Assembly: GCF_000516985.1 (NCBI RefSeq)
Contig: NW_006917096.1
Location: 2,403,606 to 2,467,605 of the forward strand
From: Pestalotiopsis fici W106-1
Lineage: Eukaryota > Ascomycota > Sordariomycetes > Amphisphaeriales > Sporocadaceae
Length of the DNA: 64,000 nucleotides
Direction of reading: 5' to 3'
The notes under the pieces are model-generated. The model did no database searches and was not told the DNA's origin. It saw nothing but the letters and a program-made list of their open reading frames with translations. This document shows positions 22,592 through 34,476 of this stretch, piece by piece (the first letter of the stretch is position 1; the number at the start of each line of letters is the position of its first letter). Made by a program: the position numbers and the translations under genes.

Positions 22592-25500
22592 GCGAGAGGC
22601 TTTTATTTTCCTTGTATCGAGATAGCATTACACACACACTGGGCATATGTTCGTTCACCTTTCAGGTCTCGATGAAGACTGATTAACTTCTTCGAATCAT
22701 GTACTGTCGGCGTGATGGTATATCGAGCAAGAAAGCTCTGGCCTGATGGATTTGGGAGGATAGATGTATACACCTAGCATTCTACATATTACCAATAAGA
22801 CAAGATCTCTTTGTTCCAAAGTAATTTTTCTCAATATGCTGCATTTCGCACTCGACTCTGGCCATGTTCATTGTTATCAGTCGGTTATTATCCCCATCTT
22901 GTGTGGGTATCCCGGCGTCCCAAACCCCTGACACTCTCCAACTCCAGGCATCCTGCGCAATGCTGCCTGTTGGTCCTTGGGGGTTCACTGTAGTACACGT
23001 AACCTTGAAGTCAGTAATGGCAGCTCATCCACTTCCCTGCCACACCGATCCCCGCATCTTGATCAATTTCCAACGTCATTGTGCCCAAAACACTGCCGAT
23101 TCCCGCAGTTGGACCTTTGCTGAGGTGTCGGAATGATAGATCCCGGCACTGGAATACGTCTATTCAGTCCACCATTTCACGAAATAGATGTACGATACCT
23201 AAATTTAGAAAAACAGTCTCAAAAATGTATTACTGGTCAATACAAAATTGCCTTGATAGCGAGTGGATGTCTGCGAACTTTCATGAGCAAAATCGTAAAC
23301 CTTCCCACCAAGTATAATTCCCTCTCTCTACGAGCATTAGTGTTACCCTTGAATAGGTAGAGTTTCGTCGATCTCACCTAATTCTTTTGCAGATTCCTGT
23401 TTCCTTCTTTTTATCATTTCATGAGCAGATGCTAGAAATGCAAATTGCACTTCTGGCACGGTGTTACAGGTGGGACGCCCTGGGCTTCTATGGCCTTGTG
23501 GACAAGCATGCACAAAAGGAATGAACCAGTAGATAGATACACACTAAGGCATATATCAGTCAATACTGATCAATGCTATGCTGGTGTAGTATCAGCTAGC
23601 TGACTATATCTTGACTGCAACGCCAGTCTCCCCCAAAGATATTTCAATCACAGCTTCTCTCTAAAAGCCTCATGTATGCGAGGAAAAACCAAAGATTTAA
23701 CACAGGTTATTGAGGATTACCAGAATTGCATCTCTCAGAAGCATCTTTGCAAGTATCGATCAAAAGATCAGCGACTCGGATATAGCGGTCGATAACTTGA
23801 AAAGGGGTGCTCATCTTATGAATGGACACCAAAGTTTGCCGTGACTTTATCAAGGAAACCATGAGTACCAGCCTGGCATTTTCGAGACAAATCAAGTAGC
23901 GTTAGGTCGCTTCAAGAAACTTGAGATGGGTATGGATAATTCTTGCCTTTCTTCACGCTGTTCTTTTTCACCTTCCCTGCCTGAATGCCTAGACACTGAT
24001 GTTGGAACACGCCAGGCTCTCATACCGAGCTATGAACTTTGCAAGGACTTCCTAACGTGTTGGACATGAGCTTGATATTGCTTTTACATGTCTCAGAGTA
24101 CAGCTACCTGAATCGTGACGGCCAAAGAATGGCTCATACAAGTGCTGCAGGTGATTTTATTCAAATCAAATAATGGTGCTGAGGGTTTCCCTTATTACTG
24201 TAACCCTTGTAAACCACGTTGCGTATAGATGAAATCATTAAAAGCGCCAACCTGAAAGCTCTCACTTCTTTCAAGGGCCGCAATGAAAAAACGTACATAT
24301 ACTCTTGGCGGGTACATCTTTGTCCTTGTGTATTGCGGCACCTTGGAGGTTGTGTTCTTCCTGTTTGTTCTACTGTTTGACACGTTTCCACGACGAGAGA
24401 ATAGACGTTGATTCTTAGATTTGAAGAAGAAGAAAAAAGGCGTCCGAAGTCTCTGTTCAGTACTTCTAACTCAGTAAGCATTCTTAAAAGTAGTAGGCTG
24501 ATTACATTAGGTATAAATGCTCTACAATCCATTATCCAAGACCGCGAGTAAACCATGACGTCGAACGAGAAAGACCCAGCCTTTGGCTTTGGGATAATTC
24601 TTGGCTTTTCACCACATACTATGCTCGCCTTCTTGTTCCAAGCACTCTCCAGCGGATTGCTCTTCAATTATCGTCATTTAAATGCCGTCTATATCTATTT
24701 TAATACAGTCTTTAGTCAGCGTGCGAGAACAAACATTCCACCATGAATTCAGGCAGGGACAATCAGGTAGAGGAAGGCCAGGAGATGACCATCAATATAT
24801 CTAATGCTTGACAAAGCGGACGTATCCCTTTCTCAAGAACCAAATGCTCAAGTTGGAAAGGTTGAAAGGAAAGCATAAGATGTCTACCACCAAACCTTTA
24901 CTTGCAATCAACACCAATAAATTACATTGCTCGAGCCTTTGATAGCAATATGGAATCGACTTCTCATCAATGCCAGTGGTTCGTATCAAGAATGTCTCGA
25001 GAATACCACTGGCTGCGGCATCAAGTCCAAACTTGGTGTAATGTGCTTTCCACGAGACATCTTCTGATATATTAAATTCTTTTCCATCTACCGCTTGTCA
25101 AGGCACAAAAGTATGCCAAGCTCCAAACGTGGACAGTTGTCCAAATTGGAAGCCAACAATGTCCCGGTTTCCATCCAACTCACCTATCTTGGAGACAATT
25201 GGCAGAGCTTGGCGTTCGGAGAAGCCTCGTGTGGAATAGTGGTTTGCATCCATGGGATTCAACATGACCATGAACGTGATGGAAACAAACAACAGAGACT
25301 GGTGGACGCGGTGTTGCGTGATACCTGCATTCTTTTGCCAAGCGTGATGGAAACTCGTGCGCGAATCAGCTACTTCTTCAGCACTAATGGCGCAGCAGCC
25401 CCCAGCCACGATTGGTACGTTTTACACCACTTGGACCATGATTATGAGTGACGATAGTTGGAAATGGAAAATGAGATATCCGTGATGCCTGATGTGCTAT

Positions 25501-26772
25501 TACTTGTCTTTTGCTGTCCATGGCTGGGTGCAGGCTCGTAGGTCTACGGCTTCCCTGGTATACTAGAAGACATGGACTGCTCCAGTGTGTGCGGAAGTGA
25601 ACCCACGCAGCGGAAGCTCGGACTTGAAAATGCTCCATCCAGACACCGAGGGGGACCCATTCTGAGTGGTCTGCCCGGCGACAGCGTGGATATAAGCGTG
25701 TGTTTGTGACTCGTGTTATGCTGTGTTATTTGACGGTTGTGCGCCAGCTGCTCGTGTTCTCGGCAATTTTTTTCTTGTGACATTTTGCACGAGTACATAC
25801 GCAACAGATGGAAGATGTCCAGGCAAAAAGGAAGAAAAGGCTTCGGAGATGATTGCCGAAGTCGGCGGAGTCGGTGGATACATTTGGCCAGACTTACTTG
25901 CATTATTCCGTATTTTGCTTTTAATCCAGAACAAGAGAGTCAATTGATAAGGTCGGCAGCATCTTCCCAACTGAGTTGAGTGGGCTGTTTTTAGCTGTGG
26001 ATATATTGTGTTTTTTTTCGAAGGTTGGGCATCTCTTGGCATCGTTCATAATCACAGGACAAGTACCGAAACGAACACAAAATACCTAGATTAAAAAAAA
26101 CCTTGAGAGGGGTCACGGTGTCAAGCGGGCTTTTTGTGCCGCCCACCTAGAGGTGGGATAGGCGGTATGTGGGCTTAATTTTTTTTTTTTAATCCCCTGT
26201 GAATGGGTAAATGCTCGGGACAAGTTTTGGGGGGGAGGATTTTGGAGGGGCTTTTTCTTGTTCAAAATGTACTACAAAACATGCACTAGATGCCTACACT
26301 ACTGGATCGGCGACAAGGGTAACCAAGAATTAGGTACCTTGACTCACTAAATAGCCAGTAAGTAGGTCAGTGTACTGGCCTAGTAGTCGTTCTAGTGTAG
26401 GTGAACACCATGGCGGGCAATGGCGGGGTGTCCAAAGCGCCGCCATTGGATTTCTGCCATCACATTTTCTAGTTACTTACCTTGGGTAGTAACAAGTTGG
26501 AACTGCAGTACTGTACCTACCAACCAGCCAGACCACGGAGACCTACCACCTACTTCGATCCCTGGGCCCGGGCCTGCAGCAAATGGTGTCCCGCCGATCA
26601 GTCAAAATTGTCGTTCAGGTATCTGGTGCATCCCGAGTTGTCCCCTTCATTATTCCATACCGGGTCGTGACCGTAGAGTCGCACCAAAACAACTCAACAA
26701 AGAAGATCAGATCCGAGGTGCCCCAGATGGATCGCGTATAGACCAGCAATCAGCCTCTGCAGGCCAATTGCA
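22592..26772. other. Gene-poor 4.2 kb region
   Basis: Short minus-strand frames at 23707-23895 (ICLENARLVLMVSLIKSRQT) and 25098-25409 (RVHQSLLFVSITFMVMLNPM) read somewhat like protein but are isolated by stops and lack splice partners. They may be relics. The segment 26060-26770, the likely promoter of the CXC gene, has A and T runs and a perfect hairpin at 26142-26157. No functional gene is supported. Confidence 0.45.
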
Positions 26773-28408
26773 ATGTCGCAACAGCCACAGTCGGCCAAGC
26801 GCATGCGCAGCAACACGTCCAACAACGAATTCACCCCGCAGACTGCTCCCGCTCTCCGTGGACGCCCATCACAGCTCGACGCTGCCGCCGCTGCCAGTGT
26901 GGCTCTTTACTCGAACTCGGTCAACGTCTACGACAGCAGTGCCTTTACCACGATCCCTTCTACCCGCCAGGACGTTGCCTACGGTTCCTACGTCGCCGCT
27001 GCCCCTCAGCATAGCGACTACCCCGCCGCCGCGGCCGCCTACGCTGCTGCTGCTGAACCGTACGACCCGCACCCGCACGCGAATAGTTACATCATAGCAC
27101 ACGGTCTGCCACCACCCGCCGACTACAATCCCCCGTACGGCGGCTACTACAGTCCAGATCTCGGCCTTGCCAGTATACAAAATGGTTCCTATTCCCCCGT
27201 GACCGCCCGCCATTCCACCTCGGTCGGCCCAGACTCTTACTCCCCGTCACCTATACCGACCAGCAGCACCGCCACCTCACTCTCTGACATTCAAGCTCAT
27301 TCCGCCGCCGCCGCCTCTGCTGCCGTACAACATAGTTTGTCACAACAATTTGAAGATGTCTATGGCACGCAGCCCGTCTCGCATTCATCTGCACATCATC
27401 ATCACCATGCCCAGACACTGTCCTATCCAGATGCCGCAGTAGTCAATTCCCAGTACACCCCGCCGACCGACTCGGTGATCAACTCGCAGTACAACGCACC
27501 AACTCCAGGCCAATTAACCCTCGATGGCCATCATCACAGTCCAATGCCCTCTAGAGTAGATGAGCAAGAGGACAGTGATGAAGATGCCCAAGGAGAGACG
27601 GCCGACGAAGCTGATTTGAGCGAAGTATGCAGGGCTTTTTGTTCACACCGCATAATCCAGACTAACCGTGTTCACCCAGATACACCCCAGTCCTGTCTCT
27701 ACGACGAAACCTGTACCCAGCCTTAAGAGGTACACCAGCGACGAGACCTCGACCTCGAAATCCTCGGAGACAAAGTGTGCCTGTAAAAAGGGCCGAGGCA
27801 AGAAAAAGGCCTGTACATCTTGCGCTTGTAGCAGGTATGGACGAAAATGTGGTAAACACTGCTCTTGTGGCACAGCCTGTGGAAATCCGTTTCAGGACCT
27901 GAGCACCTTTTTTGGCCCACCAACCAAGTTTCCAAAGCCCTGCGATGCAAATCCTTGCTTTGCCACTTGGCTCTCGAACCAGCCGAATATCGAAGAGCTG
28001 GATCTTGACCTGATGGTGGACATGCTATTGTACGACGATGCTTCATGGGCATCACTCAAGAAGCAGACCAAGGCTTTCAAGGACTGGGAGGACAAATGGC
28101 TCAAGGCCAAGAATGCCAAGTCCAAAAAGCTCAAAGAAGACCGTGAGCGCCTGGAATTCGAGCTGCTGCGTGGTGCCCTGGGAAACTGCAATTCGGATGA
28201 TTTCCATGGCTTCTGGTACAGTTTCTGCCGGGGCCAATGGGTGCCCATGGACGACTGGGAGCATTGCCGAGAGTGTAAGAATTGTGCCCCGAGCAGTGAC
28301 TGGCACTGTGAGCAGCATAATCGGTGCACGTCAAATGGCACCTGCGCGGAATGCGCAGCAGCCAGCACGCCGTACTCCGAGCTGTCTCCCTACCCGGTTA
28401 CTGCCTGA
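26773..28408 (+). CDS. Tesmin/TSO1-type CXC-domain protein with a single CXC repeat
   Basis: Two exons, 26773-27624 and 27680-28408, with a 55-nt intron (gtatgc, branch GACTAAC, cacccag); 526 aa. The first 280 residues are low complexity: Ala runs, Tyr/Pro/Ser-rich segments, a His run, then an acidic patch (EQEDSDEDAQGETADEADLSE). Residues 317-352 form a cysteine-rich CXC module, KCACKKGRGKKKACTSCAC followed by GRKCGKHCSCGTACGNPF, which in tesmin, TSO1 and LIN54 proteins binds zinc and contacts DNA. Those proteins usually carry two CXC repeats joined by a conserved linker; here I see one. The downstream part is a helical, Trp-rich segment ending in another cysteine cluster (EHCRECKNCAPSSDWHCEQH). 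It is probably a nuclear DNA-binding protein with unknown targets. Confidence 0.85.
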
Positions 28409-28878
28409 GGAAACAAACACTCGCCAAGATACTTGAGCCATACTCCCACCTCGCCATGGGAATGACGATATAGAGGAATGAATGAGGAGTTTTACGGAGT
28501 TGATTGTGTTATTAGCATATTATATACCAAGCATTTGGTCGGAGTAAGGGAGGTAAACAAGTATGTTTAGACGATTCTGGGTAAAACTAAATCCATCACT
28601 GCTTTTGATAGGTACCCTTCCAAGGCCGAACCGGATACGGTTGATGGGAAGAGGTCATAGAAGGTACGCGACGATATGAGAATCCGATTCGATCTGATGC
28701 TTTCCGTGTTCAAAATCTTGAAGTGTATACAAGAGCACTGTATCTCACCATGTCAGACAAAGCATTCGGTTGTTTGAATCCATACAAGACCGGCATCCCG
28801 ATAAGCAAAAACAACATGAGTCGGAACCAAGGGTATATTGAGGGACCTGCCGTATTGGTCTTGATGATCCGCCAAGGT
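28409..28878. other. Convergent 3' region
   Basis: Lies between the converging CXC and GPI-protein genes. It holds their 3' UTRs and no coding frame of note. Confidence 0.5.
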
Positions 28879-29778
28879 CTAAACTAACAAAGCAAATACA
28901 AAGCCCAGGATGGTGATTGCCACGCCGCGAGGGCTCAATTTAATACCATTACTCGTGTTGGGCGTTTGGCTGCCCGGAGTGGTAACATTGGCTCGAACAC
29001 AGGCCACTGTGATGTGGTCCTCCGCCACCATCTCATCACCGGCTCCGTCCGTGTGGCCCCAGGTAATGATGACGGGATACGTGGTCGAGGCAAACCTGTC
29101 GTAGCCCGACTGGTCGCTGGGGGAATCCATTGCATCCGAGATGTACGCAATCTCGTGTCCGACGAGCAGGTCGTCCCCAAAGCCAAAGCCCGACGTATAC
29201 TCGTCGCTAGGGAACGGGCATCCGGAAGCCTCGGCGTCAGTCATATTCCAGAGCGAGACGCACTGCCCACCGGCAGCCAGCTGCGGTGCTTCCGCAAACA
29301 GCCTCTTAATATTGTCTATACACGTGTCGCTTAGTAGCCCCGAGCACATGCCATTGCCATTGTCACCCGAGATGCCGCCGGCGCCAAAGACGTTGACACA
29401 TCCAAACCACGAGTCTGCGTCGGCGTTGAGATGCTGCACGCCATTACTGTCTTGCTGGACCAGCTCGGCTGGTGGGTGAAGTTTGATGCCAGCGGCTGCA
29501 ATGAATTTGTCGCCTCCATGTGCGGTCGGCATGCTGGCTGACACGTCCATCTCGATCTCCCATCCGTCCATCATGCTGCCTGGGTAGGCCACTGTCGCAT
29601 TGGGTCCGGCGATTGGGTATCGTCCCGTGGCGTTGGGACGGTCGAGGCTGTCGGCCAGGACGCCGAACTCTACGGCGTAGTCTGGATCCGCATCCGGGAA
29701 GATGATGTTACCGAACCGCGTGCCCGCTGCGGCCGCGGTGGAAAGGCAAGCGTAGGAAAGATATCTCCGTATCGACAT
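28879..29778 (-). CDS. Secreted, probably GPI-anchored glycoprotein of unknown function
   Basis: Intronless, 299 aa. The N-terminus MSIRRYLSYACLSTAAAAG is a signal peptide with likely cleavage after the Ala run. The C-terminus has a small-residue stretch (PNTSNG) followed by a short spacer and the hydrophobic end GVAITILGFVFALLV, the pattern of a GPI attachment signal, so surface attachment is expected. Several N-x-S/T sites are present, and about seven cysteines that could pair. The mature part is rich in Asp and Gly and contains DSWFGCVNVFGAGG and SDEYTSGFGFGDDLL. I do not recognise a catalytic family. It may be a cell-wall protein. Confidence 0.75.
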   Translation of the reverse strand: MSIRRYLSYACLSTAAAAGTRFGNIIFPDADPDYAVEFGVLADSLDRPNATGRYPIAGPNATVAYPGSMMDGWEIEMDVSASMPTAHGGDKFIAAAGIKLHPPAELVQQDSNGVQHLNADADSWFGCVNVFGAGGISGDNGNGMCSGLLSDTCIDNIKRLFAEAPQLAAGGQCVSLWNMTDAEASGCPFPSDEYTSGFGFGDDLLVGHEIAYISDAMDSPSDQSGYDRFASTTYPVIITWGHTDGAGDEMVAEDHITVACVRANVTTPGSQTPNTSNGIKLSPRGVAITILGFVFALLV

Positions 29779-30977
29779 GTTATGAGTTTTTGTTGAGGGT
29801 ATGAATATTTTTGAAGGGATAACAAGATTGGCGTATACTACAGCCCTGAGGAATCTAGATCAGCAATAACTCGTGGTCGGTTCAAAATCACAAGACTCAT
29901 CATCCTTATTTAATGCCTTCCTGAAAGCTATCCTCGTGCTCACAAAGCAGGCGAAAAAAAAAAAAAATCTCCTCGATCGTTGCAATGACGTCTTTGCGTG
30001 TCCCACAGCGCTGCTCTATTTCCATCTCTTACTTCTTGTAAAGATCGTCGTCAGCGAACAAACACATGTCTAAAACGAGAACCGCCTTATGGTGCCAAGA
30101 CTGTTATGTGCCGCACAAAATCCCAGCATCAGCGTGCACAACATTAGAAGGAATATCACGGGGACTTTGCTGCGCCCTAACCGGGACAGCCACCTCAGCC
30201 CTGTTCCCAAAACCCATCTGACTTGGATGACAGTCATGATATTATTTTATTTTATTTTTCATCTTGGGGTCCGCCGAGCCTGAAGTGACGTCGAGTCTCT
30301 TTCCAACGTCAAGCAGAGGATTATGATACGGTAGCAAACGAGTCGACAGGACAACGTACACACGAGTCATGCGCCTGAATGATTGTCACACAGCATCTAG
30401 TCATACAATTTCAGTTTCGATCGTCATTGGGCCTGTAGGGGACAGATGCCGCGTCGATGACTTGTGTTTAGTTATTTCTTACCACATTCCAGGCAAAGAT
30501 TATTGGAAAATTCGTCGTCTGCCGTGTCTCTGGCATGAGAAGTCACAAATGTAATACACTGCCTCTGTGAATGTCCGAGTTTCTCATGACAAATGCAAAC
30601 CATAAGGCCGGATTGGGATTGGCTGAGAATGTTGTCGATGTATTCGTGTTTTGCAATCTTGCTCAATCATTTATAGTACTCCAAGGTGGTATAAACTTTG
30701 CATCCTGGGTCGTTCCAGATTGAAAGAGGTATATGGCACTTGTAAGAGAGCAAGATCAGCTGCCTCATTTCACCACAGACATTCTAGGACTCACGGGAGC
30801 TCAATTTTACTGTGCTTGGAAGAACATCGCGGCCATGGCCTCGTCTGTCTCTCCCGAATGTCATGGCACCTGCAATGCTAAATCTCCCAAGGCAAATTAG
30901 CACCATCAAGAAGGGCAGGGACATGTCACGACTAACGGTCTGACCGATGGGGTGGCACTCGACAAAGGCAGCACCAC
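29779..30977. other. Intergenic, no gene recognised
   Basis: Includes the promoter of the GPI-type protein and the 3' side of the methyltransferase gene. A short poly-A run sits at 29955-29967. Frames at 30089-30881 are short and unremarkable. Confidence 0.5.
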
Positions 30978-31937
30978 TCAGAGAGGTTGCTCCGTACGGA
31001 CGAGGGTATACAGCCAATACACCGTGGGCGGTCGGTGGACATACGGCCTCGCAACGTCTCCCGACTCCTCCTCCTCTCCAACCACTATTTCCTGCTTCTT
31101 CTCGACCCTCCACAACACTCGCGGGTCAGGGAAGCCGTCTGGGACAAGGTTGTTGTTGTCGTCGTCGTCGTCGAAAGCTGGAGAGTCTTTCCTGCTGCTG
31201 CTGTTGTTGATATGGCTCGTCCCCAGAAAGTCGAACCGATCGTCCGAGTAGGAAAGACACAACCAGCGCGCGACCCTGGGCCTGGCCAAGGCCGCGAGGT
31301 GGACGGCAATGACGTGGAGAGGGTGCACATAACTTGAGCATGGCACCACTGTCGGCACCTCGAATTCTGGGTAATCTGCCAATGATACCGCAGTTCGGTG
31401 CAGAGGGAGACAGAGACGGTACGGCAGGTCGACTTTCACGTCATCGGCGCAGGCTATGCAGTCGCTCGTGCTTTTGTCTACAATAACATCAAAAAAGCCT
31501 GGTGCTGCTTCCTTGGCGGCATCATGGCCAAGACGGTCTGTTGCCGGCCTCAGCATGGCCACGGAAGCCGGGGCGAGCAAGTCTGCCGTCTTCCAAATCA
31601 TACTTGCGTGATCACCACCGTTATTGTCGCGGCTTCTACGCAGGGCTTCCTGCTCGACGCATTTCCGGATGGCGACCTCGGAGTAATCCACATTGACGAC
31701 TTGCTCGCCATGCGTCACCAGACTGCGTAGGTGAAACGACAAGTCTGACGAGCCGCAGCCAATGTGCAGAAGTCTCGGGTAATACGCAGTAGCAGCAGCA
31801 GCAGCAGTCTCGCCGCACGTCTCGAGGGCGTCACGGACCGGTCCCGTCAGCGCATCGGGAGGCAATAGCCACTCAAAGTGGTTCTCTTTTGTGAAACGTT
31901 CGTCCCAGTATGCTTGTGTTCCGTACGATGGTGGCAT
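30978..31937 (-). CDS. Class I SAM-dependent methyltransferase (METTL13/CSKMT-like)
   Basis: Single exon, 319 aa from the ATG at 31937. The frame is open another 62 codons upstream, but that part lacks family character and the internal MPPSYGTQAYWDERF is the typical N-terminus. The opening YWDERFTKENHFEWLL is the hallmark of the lysine-methyltransferase branch that includes METTL13 and citrate synthase methyltransferase. Motif I is RLLHIGCGSSDLS at residues 55-67, the acidic ribose-binding loop is VVNVDYSEVAI, and FDVIVDKSTSDCIACADD near 143-160 matches the DKGTLDA-type motif. A variable insert near the C-terminus has Asp and Asn runs (D5N3). It probably methylates a protein lysine or N-terminus in cytosol or mitochondria; the substrate is not deducible. 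Confidence 0.85.
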   Translation of the reverse strand: MPPSYGTQAYWDERFTKENHFEWLLPPDALTGPVRDALETCGETAAAAATAYYPRLLHIGCGSSDLSFHLRSLVTHGEQVVNVDYSEVAIRKCVEQEALRRSRDNNGGDHASMIWKTADLLAPASVAMLRPATDRLGHDAAKEAAPGFFDVIVDKSTSDCIACADDVKVDLPYRLCLPLHRTAVSLADYPEFEVPTVVPCSSYVHPLHVIAVHLAALARPRVARWLCLSYSDDRFDFLGTSHINNSSSRKDSPAFDDDDDNNNLVPDGFPDPRVLWRVEKKQEIVVGEEEESGDVARPYVHRPPTVYWLYTLVRTEQPL

Positions 31938-32701
31938 GGCTTTTTCGTTCCATGGAAGGAGGCCACGGCCGTATGGTGTGTTGATGGGCTGGCCAAACCA
32001 GGCCGGAGCAGAGCAAGGGAACGCCTCACATTTTGTATCAAAAGTCTCTGTTTTTCCCCGTATTATTAATGCATTGATCCTGAGCGGTTTTTGTCTATAA
32101 ATCTTTTTGCAGGGCAGTGCCAACTAATGATCTGTTCATCGGTGGAGCTTTGGGATAGATCGTGTCTTTCATCGCGATCTTCAACGCGAGTCATTTAGTC
32201 TGTAGAAACTCAAAGAACCTGGATCCATGCGAGCCTTGGCTTGGGCCACATTGAGCCGTATGACGGGTAAGTTAATTAGCTACTAGGTGGGCATAGATAA
32301 GTATATGGTCACGGTTCAGAGTGTAATGCAATAGTCACAAGTGAAAAATTGACCTGTATTGATTAAAATTTGTTTCGTACTTATGATTATAAATGTGGAT
32401 GTCCGCCATTTCAATAATAACACGAATATGAGGAACAAGGTACTTGGGATCCAGACAAGCAATTCAGATATCAACCCGATCTAAAAATGGATTGAGCATA
32501 TCCAATATACTTCTCCATAGATGCACAAACCCAACTACGAGTAAAATGCCCATGATGGCCCTGGTCCGATTATCAAGTAACAAGAAATAATCGCCAGCGC
32601 AAAACCTCGCTTGGTCTCTTTACACCATAAAACGCCAGAGGAGCCTTCTGTTATGTAGGCTCCCATCTGTCTCCTTTCATTTTACGACACGAGTCCCCTT
32701 C
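31938..32701. other. Intergenic, A+T-rich
   Basis: Upstream of the methyltransferase and at the 3' side of the BTB gene. The first 186 nt continue the open methyltransferase frame and could be coding if an earlier start is used. Beyond that there is no gene. Confidence 0.45.
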
Positions 32702-34476
32702 TCAGCTCAAGAAGCCTCTCTGCGCGTTCCTGTCCTGCTCACTGCTGTATGCCTCGAGTCTCACGGCGACAAGCACACATTCGACTGCACTCTTGCCTCC
32801 TTGCGATGCTTGTATCTTGAGCCTCCACTGGCCCTTTTTAATCACCCACTCCCCTGAAGATGCGGTGGGGGCCGCCTGTCCCGCGGGAGTAATGTCGAGC
32901 CTCCTCCGCTTTCGCGGATTCCCAAACAGACCGCTCATGCTGGACGCGGGACTGTCGGACTCGCTCATACCACGACCCATGGACGAATGCGAGGAAAACG
33001 GCGCCGGGGGCATTTCGTCTGCGTCAGCGGTGTGGGTGGGGAAGACGCTGCCGTCGAGCTCAATGTACGCATCGGGCTCAATGGCGATGCGGACCAGGTC
33101 CTCGCTCAGAGCCGTGTGGCCCGGGGTCGGGGGCTGGCTGCCGGCGCCGCCCCGGGCCATGAGCAGGCCCAGCGGCTGCGTGGTGGGCGGCAGGTTCAGC
33201 TTGGCGGCAATGACCTCGAAGAGCTTGGCGATGCGGGCCTTGATCTGGCCAAAGAACTCGGCGCGCATAATGTGCGTGTGGATCTTGGTGTTCTCCACGC
33301 CGATTTCTAGAATCAGCTCGTGCGGCGCGTCATCCACAAACGGCCTCGCATAGTTGATCCAGCCCGAGACCGTGGCGGCGGCTGCTGCTGCATCGCCGCC
33401 ATGGTGCATTGGCGTTGAGACCGGATCCGGCGCAAAGGAGATGCCGGACTTGAGAATATCCTGGATGCGCAGCACAATCTCGCTGCGGTGCCTCGCCTGG
33501 TTGAAGCTAATGTGGTGGGGTATGAGCCGCTGTTCTAGACCCTTGAAGTTGAAGTAACGACAGTCTCGGAGTAGGCTTGCGCGGTGCTCCTCGTTGCGTA
33601 TGTGTACGGGATACCCCTTGAGCAGATTCACGAGATCTGCAAAGATGTCTGCTGAGCGGTTTCTAACGGCCGGCGGCTGGATGGATGGTGGCCGGATCAA
33701 ACCCTCGCGGTTGAGACCGGGAAAGATCTCCTCGGGCGTCGAGAAGAAGATGGCATAGCCAAGCGAGAAAAAGTTTGGGCTATTACCGGGTCCTTGGAAC
33801 AGATCACGCGGGATCTGGAATTCCCGATGACCAATGGACATGAATATACTCTCCTCGTAAAGTTGGGACATTAGCTTGGGCAGCGTGTAAAACTGCGCGT
33901 CTGCAAAGAGACGCACGAAATGGGTGCCACTGCGTGGTGCAACATGGTAGCCTTGGAGGTGCAAGGAGATGTCCTTGAATGTCTCTGGATCCCGATCAAT
34001 GTAGAGTGTCCTGATGGCACTGCAGACTTCCTCGCCATTCTCCTCGGCAGTTTTGATCTGGCACAAGAAATATTGCGAGAAGTATGAGGGCGCTAGGTTG
34101 AGTCAGCATGGACTTGACGTCAAAAGAGTTGGGGCTGACAAATGCGTATGATAAGATCAAACATGCGACTAGGTGAGTGGGGATACTATACGACAGCGAC
34201 AGCCTCCACGGCAGAATCACAGAGGGGAGACAAAAGGCACGGGGTTGGGTTGCGGAGTAGAAGGAGTGTTGTGAGTTTAAGGAAGTTTGATGTATACACA
34301 CCGTCTGACGAGAGTGAAGCACCAGAGAGCTTAAAGAGCTCCGATCCTATCTGAATCGGAAAAACGCGCTCGTGTGGGAGAATCTTGGGAATCTTGGAGA
34401 TGAGCTGCGGATGCGACGGGGGCAGATGGAATCTCGAAAAGGCCGAAGAGGCTTCAGATACGTTGGTTTCGCTCAT
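32702..34476 (-). CDS. Tandem BTB/K-tetramerisation-type protein
   Basis: Two exons, 34476-34302 and 34092-32702, with a 209-nt intron (gtgtgt to acctag); 1,566 nt, 521 aa. Splicing restores the fungal BTB signature: FPIQIGSELFKLSGASLSSD continues into APSYFSQYFLCQI. The first BTB-like fold covers about residues 38-140 (LYIDRDPETFKDISLHLQGY). A second similar block starts near 142 (SIFMSIGHREFQIPRDLF) and runs to about 262 (LLRDCRYFNFKGLEQRLIPH). The middle and C-terminal parts are Pro/Ser-rich with an Ala run, a basic cluster PRKRRRLD at 451-458 that may direct it to the nucleus, and a terminal WVIKKGQWRLKIQ segment. Such proteins often serve as dimerisation or cullin-3 adaptors; no partner is indicated here. 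Confidence 0.8.

Noticed and set aside
24161..24667. Minus-strand open frame of 168 codons
   Set aside because: Composition looks random and no domain is visible. Neighbouring short frames cannot be spliced to it.
25098..25409. Minus-strand frame that reads partly like a membrane or regulator protein
   Set aside because: Isolated by stops on both sides and not recognised. At most a relic, so not listed as a gene.
31938..32123. N-terminal extension of the methyltransferase frame
   Set aside because: Open for 62 codons, but the family N-terminus (YWDERF) begins just after the ATG at 31937.
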